DNA of 64,000 nt from NCBI GenBank assembly GCA_017389705.1, contig JAFPEE010000089.1, positions 1 through 64,000 on the forward strand, given 5' to 3'. This DNA comes from Prevotella sp. (GTDB lineage Bacteria > Bacteroidota > Bacteroidia > Bacteroidales > Bacteroidaceae). Below the pieces are notes generated by a model. That model saw nothing but the letters and a program-made list of their open reading frames with translations, was not told the DNA's origin and did no database searches. Both the position numbers and the translations under genes were made by a program. This document shows positions 7,917 to 16,129 of this stretch, piece by piece (position 1 is the stretch's first letter; every line of letters starts with the position of its first letter).

Positions 7917-8950
7917 TTGATGTAGGTCTCTATGGCCTGCTGGATTTCTGAGATGCGGATAAACTCATCAGCTGTGTGAGAGCGTTCGGATGCTCCCGGA
8001 CCCAGTTTGAGCGAATGGAACGGCATCAGCGCCTGGTCGCTGAGCGTTGGTGAACCGAAGGGGTTCATGCCCAGCTGGATGCAACGCTGAACCAAGGGAT
8101 GTCCTACAGGAATATGTGAAGAACTTAAACGGAAGGAGCGGGCCTTGAGCTCGCTCTTGACGTGTTTCTGCAAGAAGGCGAACAAGAACTCGTTCTGGTA
8201 GTGTTCATTGGTGCGCACGTCAATCACGAAATGGCACTCGTCGGGAATGACGTTATGCTGTGTGCCGCTGTTGAGTACTGTCACCGTCATCTTCGTATCC
8301 CCCAGCAACGGACTGCTCTTCTTGAAACGATAGTCGCGTAGCCATACCAGGTCGTCCAGCGCCTCGTAGATGGCGTTCACGCCTTCGTTGCGGGCAGCAT
8401 GGCCACTCTTGCCGTAGGCGGTGCCGTCGATAACCATCAGACCTTTCTCGGCAATGGCAGGCTGCATGCAGGTAGGCTCGCCTACGATGGCTACGTCAAT
8501 CTTGGGGAGCTCGTTCAGTGCCAGACGGAAACCATTCTCGCCACTGACCTCCTCCTCGCACGATGCCAGATACACTAGATTGTACGCTACGGGCTGTTCG
8601 CGGAGTATGCGATATGCCTGCAGCAGACTCACCAGTCCGCCACCGCAGTCGTTGGCTCCCAAACCGTAGAGCACGTCGCCCTCCAGGGTGGGGGAGAACG
8701 GATTGCGTGTCCAGGTGCTGACAGGCTTCACTGTGTCGATGTGTGCATTCAGCAGCAGCGTGGGCTTCGCTGGGTCCAACGTTTCCTGAATCAGGATGTT
8801 GTTACCTATTCGTCGCGCAGGCAGACCCCAAGCCTTCACCTGTTGCTCGAAAATGTCTGCAGCCTGAGCCTCTTCGCGGCTCACTGATGGTACGCTGATA
8901 AGCTTTTTCAGCAGCTCTACGGCGTCTTGTGTAAATTGATTCGTGTCCAT
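7898..8950 (-). CDS. argE: M20 family deacylase, ArgE/DapE type
   Basis: 350 residues, a two-zinc M20 amidohydrolase that removes an acyl group from an amino-acid nitrogen. Metal-site landmarks: NAHIDTV (His and catalytic Asp), GANDCGGG (bridging Asp), SCEEEVSGENG (Glu-Glu) and VGEPT. A dimerisation lid insert follows SGHAARN. In Bacteroidota the ortholog of this size is usually the arginine-pathway acetyl/succinyl-ornithine or -citrulline deacylase; the symbol follows that convention, and DapE-like activity is the alternative. Genes of arginine synthesis are not adjacent. A TATCTTTG box at 8959-8966 leaves only eight bases before the ATG. Confidence 0.85.
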   Translation of the reverse strand: MDTNQFTQDAVELLKKLISVPSVSREEAQAADIFEQQVKAWGLPARRIGNNILIQETLDPAKPTLLLNAHIDTVKPVSTWTRNPFSPTLEGDVLYGLGANDCGGGLVSLLQAYRILREQPVAYNLVYLASCEEEVSGENGFRLALNELPKIDVAIVGEPTCMQPAIAEKGLMVIDGTAYGKSGHAARNEGVNAIYEALDDLVWLRDYRFKKSSPLLGDTKMTVTVLNSGTQHNVIPDECHFVIDVRTNEHYQNEFLFAFLQKHVKSELKARSFRLSSSHIPVGHPLVQRCIQLGMNPFGSPTLSDQALMPFHSLKLGPGASERSHTADEFIRISEIQQAIETYIKLIANS

Positions 8951-8958
8951 AATTGCTG

Positions 8959-8966
8959 CAAAGATA
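8959..8966 (-). promoter_or_regulatory. -7 box of the M20 deacylase gene
   Basis: Minus strand TATCTTTG, eight bases before the ATG at 8950. Divergent from the acyl-CoA ligase promoter starting at 8989. Confidence 0.75.
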
Positions 8967-8988
8967 ATAAATTATTTATAATTTATAG

Positions 8989-9018
8989 TTTGTAATTCAT
9001 ATTTTATTTGTAATTTTG
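8989..9018 (+). promoter_or_regulatory. -33/-7 promoter of the acyl-CoA ligase gene
   Basis: TTTG (8989-8992), 18-bp AT-rich spacer, TAATTTTG (9011-9018), 25 bp before the ATG at 9044. Confidence 0.75.
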
Positions 9019-9043
9019 CACCTAATTAATAATATAGAGACTT

Positions 9044-10852
9044 ATGCAGACAAATTGTCATATGTCAGTGCTGGTGCACGAACAGGCAAAGAATTATGGC
9101 GACCGCGAGATGCTGATCTATCAGGATTTTGGTGGTAGCGAGTGGAAGTCCCTGTCCTGGAATCAGGTGTCAGCAATCGTGATGCAGGTGTCCAATGCCC
9201 TGCTCAACCTGGGTGTCAAGCCACAGGAGAACATCGGTATCTTCGCCCAGAACTCAGCGCAGTATATTGCGTGCGATTTTGGTGCCTGGGGCATCAGAGC
9301 CGTCACCATTCCCTTTTACGCCACCAGCTCCGAGCAGCAGATACAGTTCATGGTGAACGACGCCAAGGTGCGCTTTCTCTTTGTGGGCGAGCAGGAACAG
9401 TATGACAAGGCACGTCGCGCCTTCTCGCTGTGTCCTACCCTCGAGCGCATCATCGTCTTTGACCCGATGGTGCATATATCCTCCCACGACCCCAACGCCA
9501 TCTATTTCTCCGACTTCCTGAAGTTGGGCGAGAACCTGCCCCGTCAGACCGAGGTGGAGAAGCTGCAGCGTGAGGCTACCTTCGACGATGTTGCCAACAT
9601 CCTCTATACCAGTGGTACTACGGGCGACTCCAAGGGTGTCATTCTTACCCACGGACAGTTCCATGCAGCCTTTGTGGCCAACGGCAAATGTGTACCTGTC
9701 ACAGACAAGGACCGCATCATGAACTTCCTGCCTTACACCCACATCTTTGAGCGCGGATGGGCTATCCTTTGCCTTACCGTGGGTGCCACGCTTATTGTCA
9801 ATACTTATCCCTTGCAGGTCCAGCAGTCTATGCGCGAGACACACCCTACGTGTATGTCGGCAGTGCCCCGTTTCTGGGAAAAGGTCTACATGGGCGTGAT
9901 GGACAAGATAGAACATGCCAACGCTGTGGAGCGTAAGCTCTTCAAGCACGCCTTGGAAGTAGGCCGTAAGCATAACATCGAGTATCTGAGTCGTGGCAAG
10001 AAGCCCCCCGTGGCTCTGCACCTGGAGTATGAGGTGCTCAACCGTACCGTCTTCTCGCTGGTACGCAAGGAGCTTGGCTTGGAGAATGCCCACTTCTTCC
10101 CCACGGCAGGAGCTGCAGTGTCTGCCTTTGTGGAGGAATTCGTCCATTCCATCGGGCTGAACATGATTGTCGGCTATGGCCTGACAGAGTCGCTGGCTAC
10201 TGTGTCGTGCGACCATCTGGGCGAACCCTATACCGTAGGCAGCGTGGGACAACCCATCGAGGGCATTGACATCAAGATTAGCGAGGAAGGCGAGATTCTG
10301 CTGAAGGGTCCCACCATCACCATAGGCTACTACAACCGCGAGGACCTTACCAAGCAGTCGTTCACAGAAGACGGCTACTTCCGTACAGGTGATGCAGGCT
10401 ACATTAAGGATGGCGAGCTGTTCCTTACCGAGCGCATCAAGGACCTCTTCAAGACCTCTAACGGCAAGTACATTGCTCCGCAGATGATAGAATCGAAGCT
10501 GCTCGTCGATAAGTTCATCGACCAGATAGCCCTCATTGCCGACCAGCGTAAGTTTGTCTCGGCACTTATCATTCCCGTCTATTCGCTGCTTGAGGAGTAC
10601 GCTCGCGAGCATGGCATTGCCTTCGAAAGTCGCGAGCAGCTATGTGCCGACCCGAAGATCATGCAGATGATGAAGGAACGCATTGACACCCTCCAGCAGC
10701 AGCTGGCACACTATGAGCAGGTGAAGCGATTCACCCTGTTGCCCCACCATTTGTCTATGGAGAAAGGCGAGCTCACCAACACCCTGAAGATCCGTCGTCG
10801 CGTGCTCAACGAGAACTACAAGGCGGAGATTGATAAAATGTACGAGGAATGA
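9044..10852 (+). CDS. long-chain fatty acid-CoA ligase, AMP-forming
   Basis: 602 residues of the ANL superfamily. It activates a fatty acid with ATP to the acyl-adenylate and then to acyl-CoA at the inner face of the membrane. Motifs: P-loop YTSGTTGDSKGV near residue 189, FLPYTHIFERGW (long-chain ACS signature), VGYGLTES near 375, YFRTGDAGYIKDG near 445, and ERIKDLFKTSNGKYIAP (hinge and C-domain) near 465. Bacteroidota carry several such FadD-like enzymes, used to recycle fatty acids into phospholipid or lipid A. It overlaps prfB by four bases (ATGA), so the two are co-transcribed. Confidence 0.95.
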   Translation: MQTNCHMSVLVHEQAKNYGDREMLIYQDFGGSEWKSLSWNQVSAIVMQVSNALLNLGVKPQENIGIFAQNSAQYIACDFGAWGIRAVTIPFYATSSEQQIQFMVNDAKVRFLFVGEQEQYDKARRAFSLCPTLERIIVFDPMVHISSHDPNAIYFSDFLKLGENLPRQTEVEKLQREATFDDVANILYTSGTTGDSKGVILTHGQFHAAFVANGKCVPVTDKDRIMNFLPYTHIFERGWAILCLTVGATLIVNTYPLQVQQSMRETHPTCMSAVPRFWEKVYMGVMDKIEHANAVERKLFKHALEVGRKHNIEYLSRGKKPPVALHLEYEVLNRTVFSLVRKELGLENAHFFPTAGAAVSAFVEEFVHSIGLNMIVGYGLTESLATVSCDHLGEPYTVGSVGQPIEGIDIKISEEGEILLKGPTITIGYYNREDLTKQSFTEDGYFRTGDAGYIKDGELFLTERIKDLFKTSNGKYIAPQMIESKLLVDKFIDQIALIADQRKFVSALIIPVYSLLEEYAREHGIAFESREQLCADPKIMQMMKERIDTLQQQLAHYEQVKRFTLLPHHLSMEKGELTNTLKIRRRVLNENYKAEIDKMYEE

Positions 10853-11970
10853 TTACTAGCGACCAACTAAAAGACGTCTTGGACCGTGCTGACAAGCTGA
10901 AGCACTATCTCAAGATTGACGAGAAAAAGATGGAGTACGAGGAAGAAGACCTTCGTACGCAGGCTCCGGACTTCTGGGAAGACCAGAAACGGGCTGAGGA
11001 GCAGATGAAGAAAGTCAAGGCCATCAAGAAGTGGCTTGACGGCTATCAGGCTGTCCGTACCGCTGCTGACGAGCTCCAGCTGGCCTTTGACTTCTATAAG
11101 GAAGAGATGGTCACTGAGGCCGAGGTCGATGCCGACTACCGCAAGGCCATCGAGGCCATTGAGGACCTTGAGCTGAAGAACATGCTGCGTCAGAAAGAAG
11201 ACCCCATGGATGCCGTCCTCAAAATCAACTCAGGTGCCGGAGGTACCGAGAGTCAGGACTGGGCCTCTATGCTCATGCGTATGTATCAGCGCTGGGCAGA
11301 AGCCCATGGCCACAAGGTCAGTATCTCCAACCTGCAGGATGGCGACGAGGCAGGCATCAAGAGCGTCACCATGCAGATAGAAGGCGGTGAGTATGCCTAT
11401 GGCTACCTTAAGAGCGAGAATGGCGTTCACCGACTGGTACGCGTGTCGCCCTTCAACGCACAGGGTAAGCGCATGACGTCCTTCGCATCCGTTTTCGTCA
11501 GTCCCCTTGTTGACGATACCATAGAGGTCTATGTCGACCCCGCCAAACTCTCGTGGGATACCTTCCGCAGTAGTGGAGCAGGAGGCCAGAACGTCAACAA
11601 GGTGGAGTCAGGCGTGCGTCTGCGCTATTGGTATACCGACCCCGATACGGGTCAGGAGGAGGAAATCCTCATTGAGAATACCGAAACCCGCGACCAGCCT
11701 AAGAACAAGGAACGCGCCATGGCCCTGCTGCGTTCACAGCTCTACGACAGAGCCATGCAGAAACGCCTGGAGGCCCAGGCCAAGATAGAAGCCGGAAAGA
11801 AGAAGATAGAGTGGGGCTCGCAGATACGCTCGTATGTCTTCGACGACCGCCGGGTTAAGGACCACCGCACCAACTACCAGACCTCAGATGTCGATGGCGT
11901 CATGGATGGCAAAATAGACGAATTCATCAAGGCTTACCTGATGGAATTCCCCGTTACCGATGAAGATTAG
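10849..11970 (+). CDS. prfB: peptide chain release factor 2, no programmed frameshift
   Basis: 373 residues. RF2 reads UGA and UAA and triggers peptide release on the ribosome. Seen: the SPF tripeptide (RVSPFNAQGK, stop-codon reading) and the catalytic GGQ loop (SSGAGGQNVNKVES). Many bacterial prfB genes contain an in-frame UGA near codon 25 bypassed by +1 frameshifting; here the equivalent place reads KHYLKIDEKK without interruption, so autoregulation by frameshifting is absent. The start overlaps the ligase stop. It is followed after 48 bp by a small membrane protein gene and a CYTH gene on the same strand. Confidence 0.97.
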   Translation: MITSDQLKDVLDRADKLKHYLKIDEKKMEYEEEDLRTQAPDFWEDQKRAEEQMKKVKAIKKWLDGYQAVRTAADELQLAFDFYKEEMVTEAEVDADYRKAIEAIEDLELKNMLRQKEDPMDAVLKINSGAGGTESQDWASMLMRMYQRWAEAHGHKVSISNLQDGDEAGIKSVTMQIEGGEYAYGYLKSENGVHRLVRVSPFNAQGKRMTSFASVFVSPLVDDTIEVYVDPAKLSWDTFRSSGAGGQNVNKVESGVRLRYWYTDPDTGQEEEILIENTETRDQPKNKERAMALLRSQLYDRAMQKRLEAQAKIEAGKKKIEWGSQIRSYVFDDRRVKDHRTNYQTSDVDGVMDGKIDEFIKAYLMEFPVTDED

Positions 11971-12018
11971 ACACTCAAGATAAACATTACACAATAAACA
12001 TTAAATATTAATACAACT

Positions 12019-12162
12019 ATGAGCAAGAAAAACAACGCAAAGCGCGAAGCCTACGCCAAGAAGCAGGAAGAGCAGGGCAAGAAAGTAGTGACATGGATCT
12101 TCGCAGGACTCATCGTCCTGGCCGTCATCTATCTCTTCTGGACCCTCTCAATGATGGCATAA
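12019..12162 (+). CDS. 47-residue single-pass membrane protein
   Basis: ATG at 12019 to TAA at 12162. The first 22 residues are very basic and hydrophilic (MSKKNNAKREAYAKKQEEQG), followed by one membrane helix (VVTWIFAGLIVLAVIYLFW) and a five-residue tail. The positive N-terminus predicts N-in topology. It lies seven bases before the CYTH gene and downstream of prfB, so it is probably in the same transcript. Function unknown. The coding signal is good for its size (regular codons, clean start and stop, tight spacing). Confidence 0.8.
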   Translation: MSKKNNAKREAYAKKQEEQGKKVVTWIFAGLIVLAVIYLFWTLSMMA

Positions 12163-12169
12163 ACAGCGT

Positions 12170-12658
12170 ATGGCATTAGAGATTGAACGCAAATTCCTCG
12201 TGCTTGACGACTCGTACAAGCACGAGGCTTTTTCCTCCAGCCACATCCGCCAGGGCTACATCTGCAGCGAGCGGGGACGTACCGTGCGCATACGAATAAG
12301 AGATGAACGCGCGTACATTACTATAAAGGGGCCCTCACTCGACGGAGGACTCTCGCGCTATGAGTTCGAACAGCAGATACCCTTCGACGATGCCGAGAAG
12401 CTCATGACCCTCTGCGACCCCAGCATCATCGACAAGACACGCTGGCTTGTCAGCAGTGGCGAGCATACCTTCGAGGTCGATGAGTTTCATGGTGAAAACC
12501 AAGGCCTTGTTGTGGCCGAAGTAGAGCTCAAAAGCAAGGACGAGACGCCAGAAATACCCCATTTCATCGGGAAAGAGGTTACTGGCGACCGCCGCTATTA
12601 CAACTCCCAACTGCGCCGTAACCCTTACACCCTCTGGCCTAAAGAGTCAACCGACTGA
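12170..12658 (+). CDS. CYTH domain protein, probable triphosphatase
   Basis: 162 residues, a single CYTH domain. It begins with the signature EIERKFLV, and alternating charged residues line the strands expected to form the tunnel (RTVRIRIRDERAYITIKGP, YEFEQQIP, DKTRWLV, FEVDEFHGENQGLVVAEVEL). Small bacterial proteins of this type usually hydrolyse inorganic triphosphate or nucleoside triphosphates in a metal-dependent way; class IV adenylate cyclase is a less likely alternative. Cytoplasmic. A 22-bp repeat array starts four bases after its stop. Confidence 0.93.
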   Translation: MALEIERKFLVLDDSYKHEAFSSSHIRQGYICSERGRTVRIRIRDERAYITIKGPSLDGGLSRYEFEQQIPFDDAEKLMTLCDPSIIDKTRWLVSSGEHTFEVDEFHGENQGLVVAEVELKSKDETPEIPHFIGKEVTGDRRYYNSQLRRNPYTLWPKESTD

Positions 12659-12662
12659 GCAC

Positions 12663-12724
12663 CCTTCAGTCGTAATACGAGGAGCCTTCAGTCGTAATAC
12701 GAAGGGCCTTCAGTCGTAATACGA
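12663..12724. repeat. 22-bp periodic array, three units with palindromic core
   Basis: CCTTCAGTCGTAATACGA occurs at 12663, 12685 and 12707, exactly 22 bp apart, with only the four bases between copies varying. The core TCGTAATACGA is a perfect 11-bp palindrome. It lies between the convergent CYTH and VanZ-EptA genes. The 11-mer TCAGTCGTAAT recurs in the array at 32453-32562. Confidence 0.85.
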
Positions 12725-12748
12725 TTCCGAGCTGCTTATATTACCCGT

Positions 12749-14692
12749 TTACTCAGCTTCCAGCTCAAAGATGTCGTAGTCTTTGTTGTAGGCAGGCGAC
12801 TGGATGGACAGGAGGTTGAGTATGGAATGGAAGATGTAGTGCTGTTCAAGTACCGCAGGCAGCTGGCCTGCAGGGGCTTCCTGCTTGGCGGAGGAACTTT
12901 TGTAACGTCTGAAATGCTCTGATGTCCATACCAGGAACGGTATTTCGTACTGCACCTTGGGTGCCATCTTCATCGGCAGGCCGTGCATGAACATCTTGTT
13001 CTCGCCCAGCGACTCTCCGTGGTCGGAAATGAATATCATGGCGCTGTGCCAGTCTTCCAGGGAGTGCAGCGTGTTTATCAGACTGTCTAACAGGAAATCG
13101 GTGTATAGGATGGTGTTGTCGTATGCGTTCACCAGCCTGTCGACATGCTTCTCGCCCTCCTCGACATTCTTGGCTACAGGCTTATAGACCTCGAACTCCT
13201 TAGGATATTTATCGGCATATTTCGGACCGTGGCTGGTGCTGGTATGCAGCACGATGAGCACCTTGTTCTTCTTGCTTGACTTGATACGCTCCCGTAGTCC
13301 CTTGATGAGAATGTCGTCGTGATAGATGTTTTCGTCAGGATAAAGGGTCCCCAGCTCCTCGTTGGTGAGATACTCGTCAATATGAATGGGGGGCTCTCCC
13401 CAGTTGGATGTGCGCCACGACACATCGACGCCTGTCCTGAAGGCATAGTTAGGCAACACCTCATACAGGTCGTCTGTGTTTTTAGGCTCAAGGATGGCTT
13501 TGGAGCCTGCTGTGGTGTATGTGGCGCAGGAAGTGGCCTCGTAGACCTTCAGGTCTTTCCGCTTGGCTAGCAGCGGATTGGTGTTGCGTCCGTAGCCATA
13601 GAGCTGGAAGTTGGCCTTTCGGGCAGACTCACCGATGACAAGTACTACGGCAGTCTTCTCGTTGTCTGTGATATGTCCGTCGGGAAGCTTGATTTCCTCT
13701 GCCTGCTCGTCGTGCTGACTGCTTACCATGCGGACTGTATTGACTACATACGACCAAGGCTGCAACAGTCCGCCCAACTCCGTATCGTGCTGGCTAATCC
13801 ATAGTGTCTGGCTGATATTCGCTGCCGCTATAACCAGGACTATGAGTAGTGAGGCTCCGCAGCAGATACCCAGCTTCTTCGCCTTGCCATAGACGACAGG
13901 CTGCAGCAGGCAGTACAGCGCAGGAAGCACACCACAGGCAAGGATGAAAAGCCACAGCGCCCAACTAAAGAACCCTGAAGCCTCAGAGTAGCGGGTGTTG
14001 AATACGTTCTCAACTGTTGTCTGGTCTATCATGACGCTGTAGGTCAAAATGAAATAGACAGCTGTGGCATTGATGATAGCCAGAATAGCAAGCAAGATAC
14101 GCCCCACCATCCTCGTCAGAAACATGACCAGATAGGTCATCATGAAGTTAAGCACCAGCATGATAGCTACCAGCGATGCCAGCAGGAAAATCCGTCCGCC
14201 AAAGCTTTCGTTCGTATTGCTTGCCACATAACTAAAGAAAGGGATGTTGTAAAGCAACAGCGTCCCAATGCTGACAATGCATGAGAAGGCGAACAGCGAA
14301 ATGGGCTTGAAGCGGAAATGATGTAGCAGCAGGCCTATAACGCTACCGAGGGTAACGCCCAGCGTGTTAGCAGCCAGGTCGAGCCAGTCACCATTGCGGG
14401 TGGTGGTGCAGTACTCCTGCATGAGTTCAAGAAGTCCACTCATCAGCACAGGTCCGAGCCAGGCGTAGAAGAAGAGCTTCTCGCCATCGAGACGCTGGTG
14501 GTTGCGCAGATATTCCCACCAGATGACGCTACAGGTGCCTCCGTACATGACAAAGTGCGTCCACTTGTCGATGAACTTGACGTGGTCGAAGGGTGTCTCA
14601 GGGAAAAAGGGTGTCAGCGAGAGTACCCATATCAGCGCTATGCAGAGCAGCGACAGGGGGTATTTCCTCACAAAATAGCGGGCTTTTTGCAT
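12749..14692 (-). CDS. VanZ-like domain fused to phosphoethanolamine transferase
   Basis: 647 residues from the ATG at 14692, chosen because a -7 box lies at 14713-14720; a longer start at 14743 would precede it. Residues 1-125 form a VanZ-like domain (LSLTPFF, then VKFIDKWTHFVMYGGTC, LLELMQEYC and GDWLDLAANTLG). Then come about five membrane helices and a periplasmic alkaline-phosphatase-fold domain as in EptA: VIGESARKANFQLYGYG, the nucleophile region SCATYTTAGSK near residue 392, TSTSHGPKYADKYP and FISDHGESLGEN. EptA-type enzymes move phosphoethanolamine from phosphatidylethanolamine to lipid A or glycans and can lower polymyxin sensitivity. What the VanZ part adds is unknown. Confidence 0.9.
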   Translation of the reverse strand: MQKARYFVRKYPLSLLCIALIWVLSLTPFFPETPFDHVKFIDKWTHFVMYGGTCSVIWWEYLRNHQRLDGEKLFFYAWLGPVLMSGLLELMQEYCTTTRNGDWLDLAANTLGVTLGSVIGLLLHHFRFKPISLFAFSCIVSIGTLLLYNIPFFSYVASNTNESFGGRIFLLASLVAIMLVLNFMMTYLVMFLTRMVGRILLAILAIINATAVYFILTYSVMIDQTTVENVFNTRYSEASGFFSWALWLFILACGVLPALYCLLQPVVYGKAKKLGICCGASLLIVLVIAAANISQTLWISQHDTELGGLLQPWSYVVNTVRMVSSQHDEQAEEIKLPDGHITDNEKTAVVLVIGESARKANFQLYGYGRNTNPLLAKRKDLKVYEATSCATYTTAGSKAILEPKNTDDLYEVLPNYAFRTGVDVSWRTSNWGEPPIHIDEYLTNEELGTLYPDENIYHDDILIKGLRERIKSSKKNKVLIVLHTSTSHGPKYADKYPKEFEVYKPVAKNVEEGEKHVDRLVNAYDNTILYTDFLLDSLINTLHSLEDWHSAMIFISDHGESLGENKMFMHGLPMKMAPKVQYEIPFLVWTSEHFRRYKSSSAKQEAPAGQLPAVLEQHYIFHSILNLLSIQSPAYNKDYDIFELEAE

Positions 14693-14712
14693 ATTTATCG
14701 ACGATTTTGATG

Positions 14713-14720
14713 CAAAAGTA
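14713..14720 (-). promoter_or_regulatory. -7 box of the VanZ-EptA gene
   Basis: Minus strand TACTTTTG at 14720-14713, 20 bp before the ATG at 14692. It faces the symporter promoter (14733-14740) with the two elements interleaved. Confidence 0.65.
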
Positions 14721-14732
14721 AGAAATATTTTA

Positions 14733-14740
14733 TATTTTTG
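14733..14740 (+). promoter_or_regulatory. -7 box of the first symporter gene
   Basis: TATTTTTG at 14733-14740, nine bases before the ATG at 14750. A TTTG lies at 14706-14709, slightly farther than usual (23 bp spacer). Confidence 0.6.
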
Positions 14741-14749
14741 CAAGCGATT

Positions 14750-16129
14750 ATGAAAAAAGTTGAGATGTCAGAGTTGAAAAGGACTAATTTTGGAAGTCGT
14801 CTGGGTGTCATCCTAGCTACGGCGGGGTCGGCAGTAGGTCTGGGAAACGTATGGCGTTTCCCTTATATGACGGGCGAGAACGGTGGCGCTGTTTTTATCA
14901 TGATATATGTCGTCTGCGTGCTGTTGCTGGGTATTCCGTGCATGATCAGCGAGTTTATCGTGGGTCGCCACGGACAGGCCAATACGGCCCGGGCATTCTC
15001 GAATGTGGCTGGTGGCGGTCCTTGGTCGTTCATAGGCTATATGGGTGTGCTGACGGGTTTCCTCATTACAGGCTACTATGCCGTGGTGGCAGGGTGGTGC
15101 ATGCAGTACGTATGGGTGTCGCTGATAGGTCAGATGCAGGGCTCGCCGGAATATTTCCAGACGTACTTTACAGAGCTGTCTACCGACCCTGTGAGGCCTG
15201 TCTTCTGGACGGTGATAATCCTGGGTATGACCTATCTGATTATTGAGCATGGCGTTCGTGACGGCATAGAGAAAGCCTCTAAGATGATGATGCCCACGCT
15301 GTTCATCCTGTTGCTGGTCATCGTGGTGGCTTCCTGCTTGCTGCCCAACGCCGAGAAGGGCATTGAGTTCCTGTTCAAACCTGACTTCTCGAAAATCAAT
15401 GGTGATGTTTTCCTGGCAGCGTTAGGTCAGGCATTCTACTCGATGAGCATTGCTATGGGTTGCCTGTGTACTTATGCCAGCTACTTTTCGAAACATACCA
15501 ACCTGACCAATGCTGCCGTTCAGATAGGCGTTATCGACTCGGTGGTAGCCATTCTGGCAGGTCTGATGATATTTCCTGCTGCCTTCAGCGTAGGGTTGAG
15601 TCCTGACTCAGGACCCTCACTCATCTTTATCACGCTGCCTAACGTCTTTACACAGGCTTTTGGTTCGATGCCTGTGGTGGGCTATGCCATATCACTGTTG
15701 TTCTTCGTATTGCTGGCGCTGGCTGCGCTGACGTCGCTGATGTCGTTGCATGAGGTGTCGACGGCTTTCTTTCAGGAGGAGCTTGTAATTACGCGCAAGA
15801 AGGCGGCATTGTTGGTGACAGTATTGACGTGTGTGGTAGGCACTTTCTGCTCGTTGTCGTTGGGTGCTGTCGATGGCATGGTGTTCTTCGGCAAGTCGCT
15901 GTTCGACTGGTTTGACTTCGTGACAGGCCAGATATTCCTGCCCATCGTAGGCTTCCTGACCTGTATCTTCATCGGATGGTTCGTGCCCCACAAGCTGGTA
16001 CGTGACGAGTTTACCAACTGGGGAACGCTGAAGGGTCGCTTCTTCCACCTGTACATCTTCCTCGTGAAGTATGTTTGTCCGCTGGCCATCCTCTTTATCT
16101 TCTTACATCAGCTGGGATTATTGCGATGA
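14750..16129 (+). CDS. sodium-dependent NSS family transporter, first of a tandem pair
   Basis: 459 residues from the ATG at 14750 (an upstream ATG at 14738 overlaps the -7 box and is rejected). About 11-12 membrane helices. The first helix holds the NSS hallmark ATAGSAVGLGNVWRFPY, whose unwound part binds Na+ and substrate; CTYASYFSKHTN and ILAGLMIFPAAFS are further conserved blocks. Bacterial NSS proteins import amino acids or related amines with Na+; the substrate cannot be read here. The stop overlaps the start of a second NSS gene (ATGA), and an HhH gene follows with the same overlap. Confidence 0.94.
   Translation: MKKVEMSELKRTNFGSRLGVILATAGSAVGLGNVWRFPYMTGENGGAVFIMIYVVCVLLLGIPCMISEFIVGRHGQANTARAFSNVAGGGPWSFIGYMGVLTGFLITGYYAVVAGWCMQYVWVSLIGQMQGSPEYFQTYFTELSTDPVRPVFWTVIILGMTYLIIEHGVRDGIEKASKMMMPTLFILLLVIVVASCLLPNAEKGIEFLFKPDFSKINGDVFLAALGQAFYSMSIAMGCLCTYASYFSKHTNLTNAAVQIGVIDSVVAILAGLMIFPAAFSVGLSPDSGPSLIFITLPNVFTQAFGSMPVVGYAISLLFFVLLALAALTSLMSLHEVSTAFFQEELVITRKKAALLVTVLTCVVGTFCSLSLGAVDGMVFFGKSLFDWFDFVTGQIFLPIVGFLTCIFIGWFVPHKLVRDEFTNWGTLKGRFFHLYIFLVKYVCPLAILFIFLHQLGLLR

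Noticed and set aside
9254..10612. A 452-codon open frame on the minus strand inside the acyl-CoA ligase gene
   Set aside because: It mirrors the codon frame of a clear ANL-family enzyme, and its translation shows no domain or start signals.
10849..10960. Programmed +1 frameshift in prfB
   Set aside because: The reading frame is open from the ATG through KHYLKIDEKK with no in-frame UGA.
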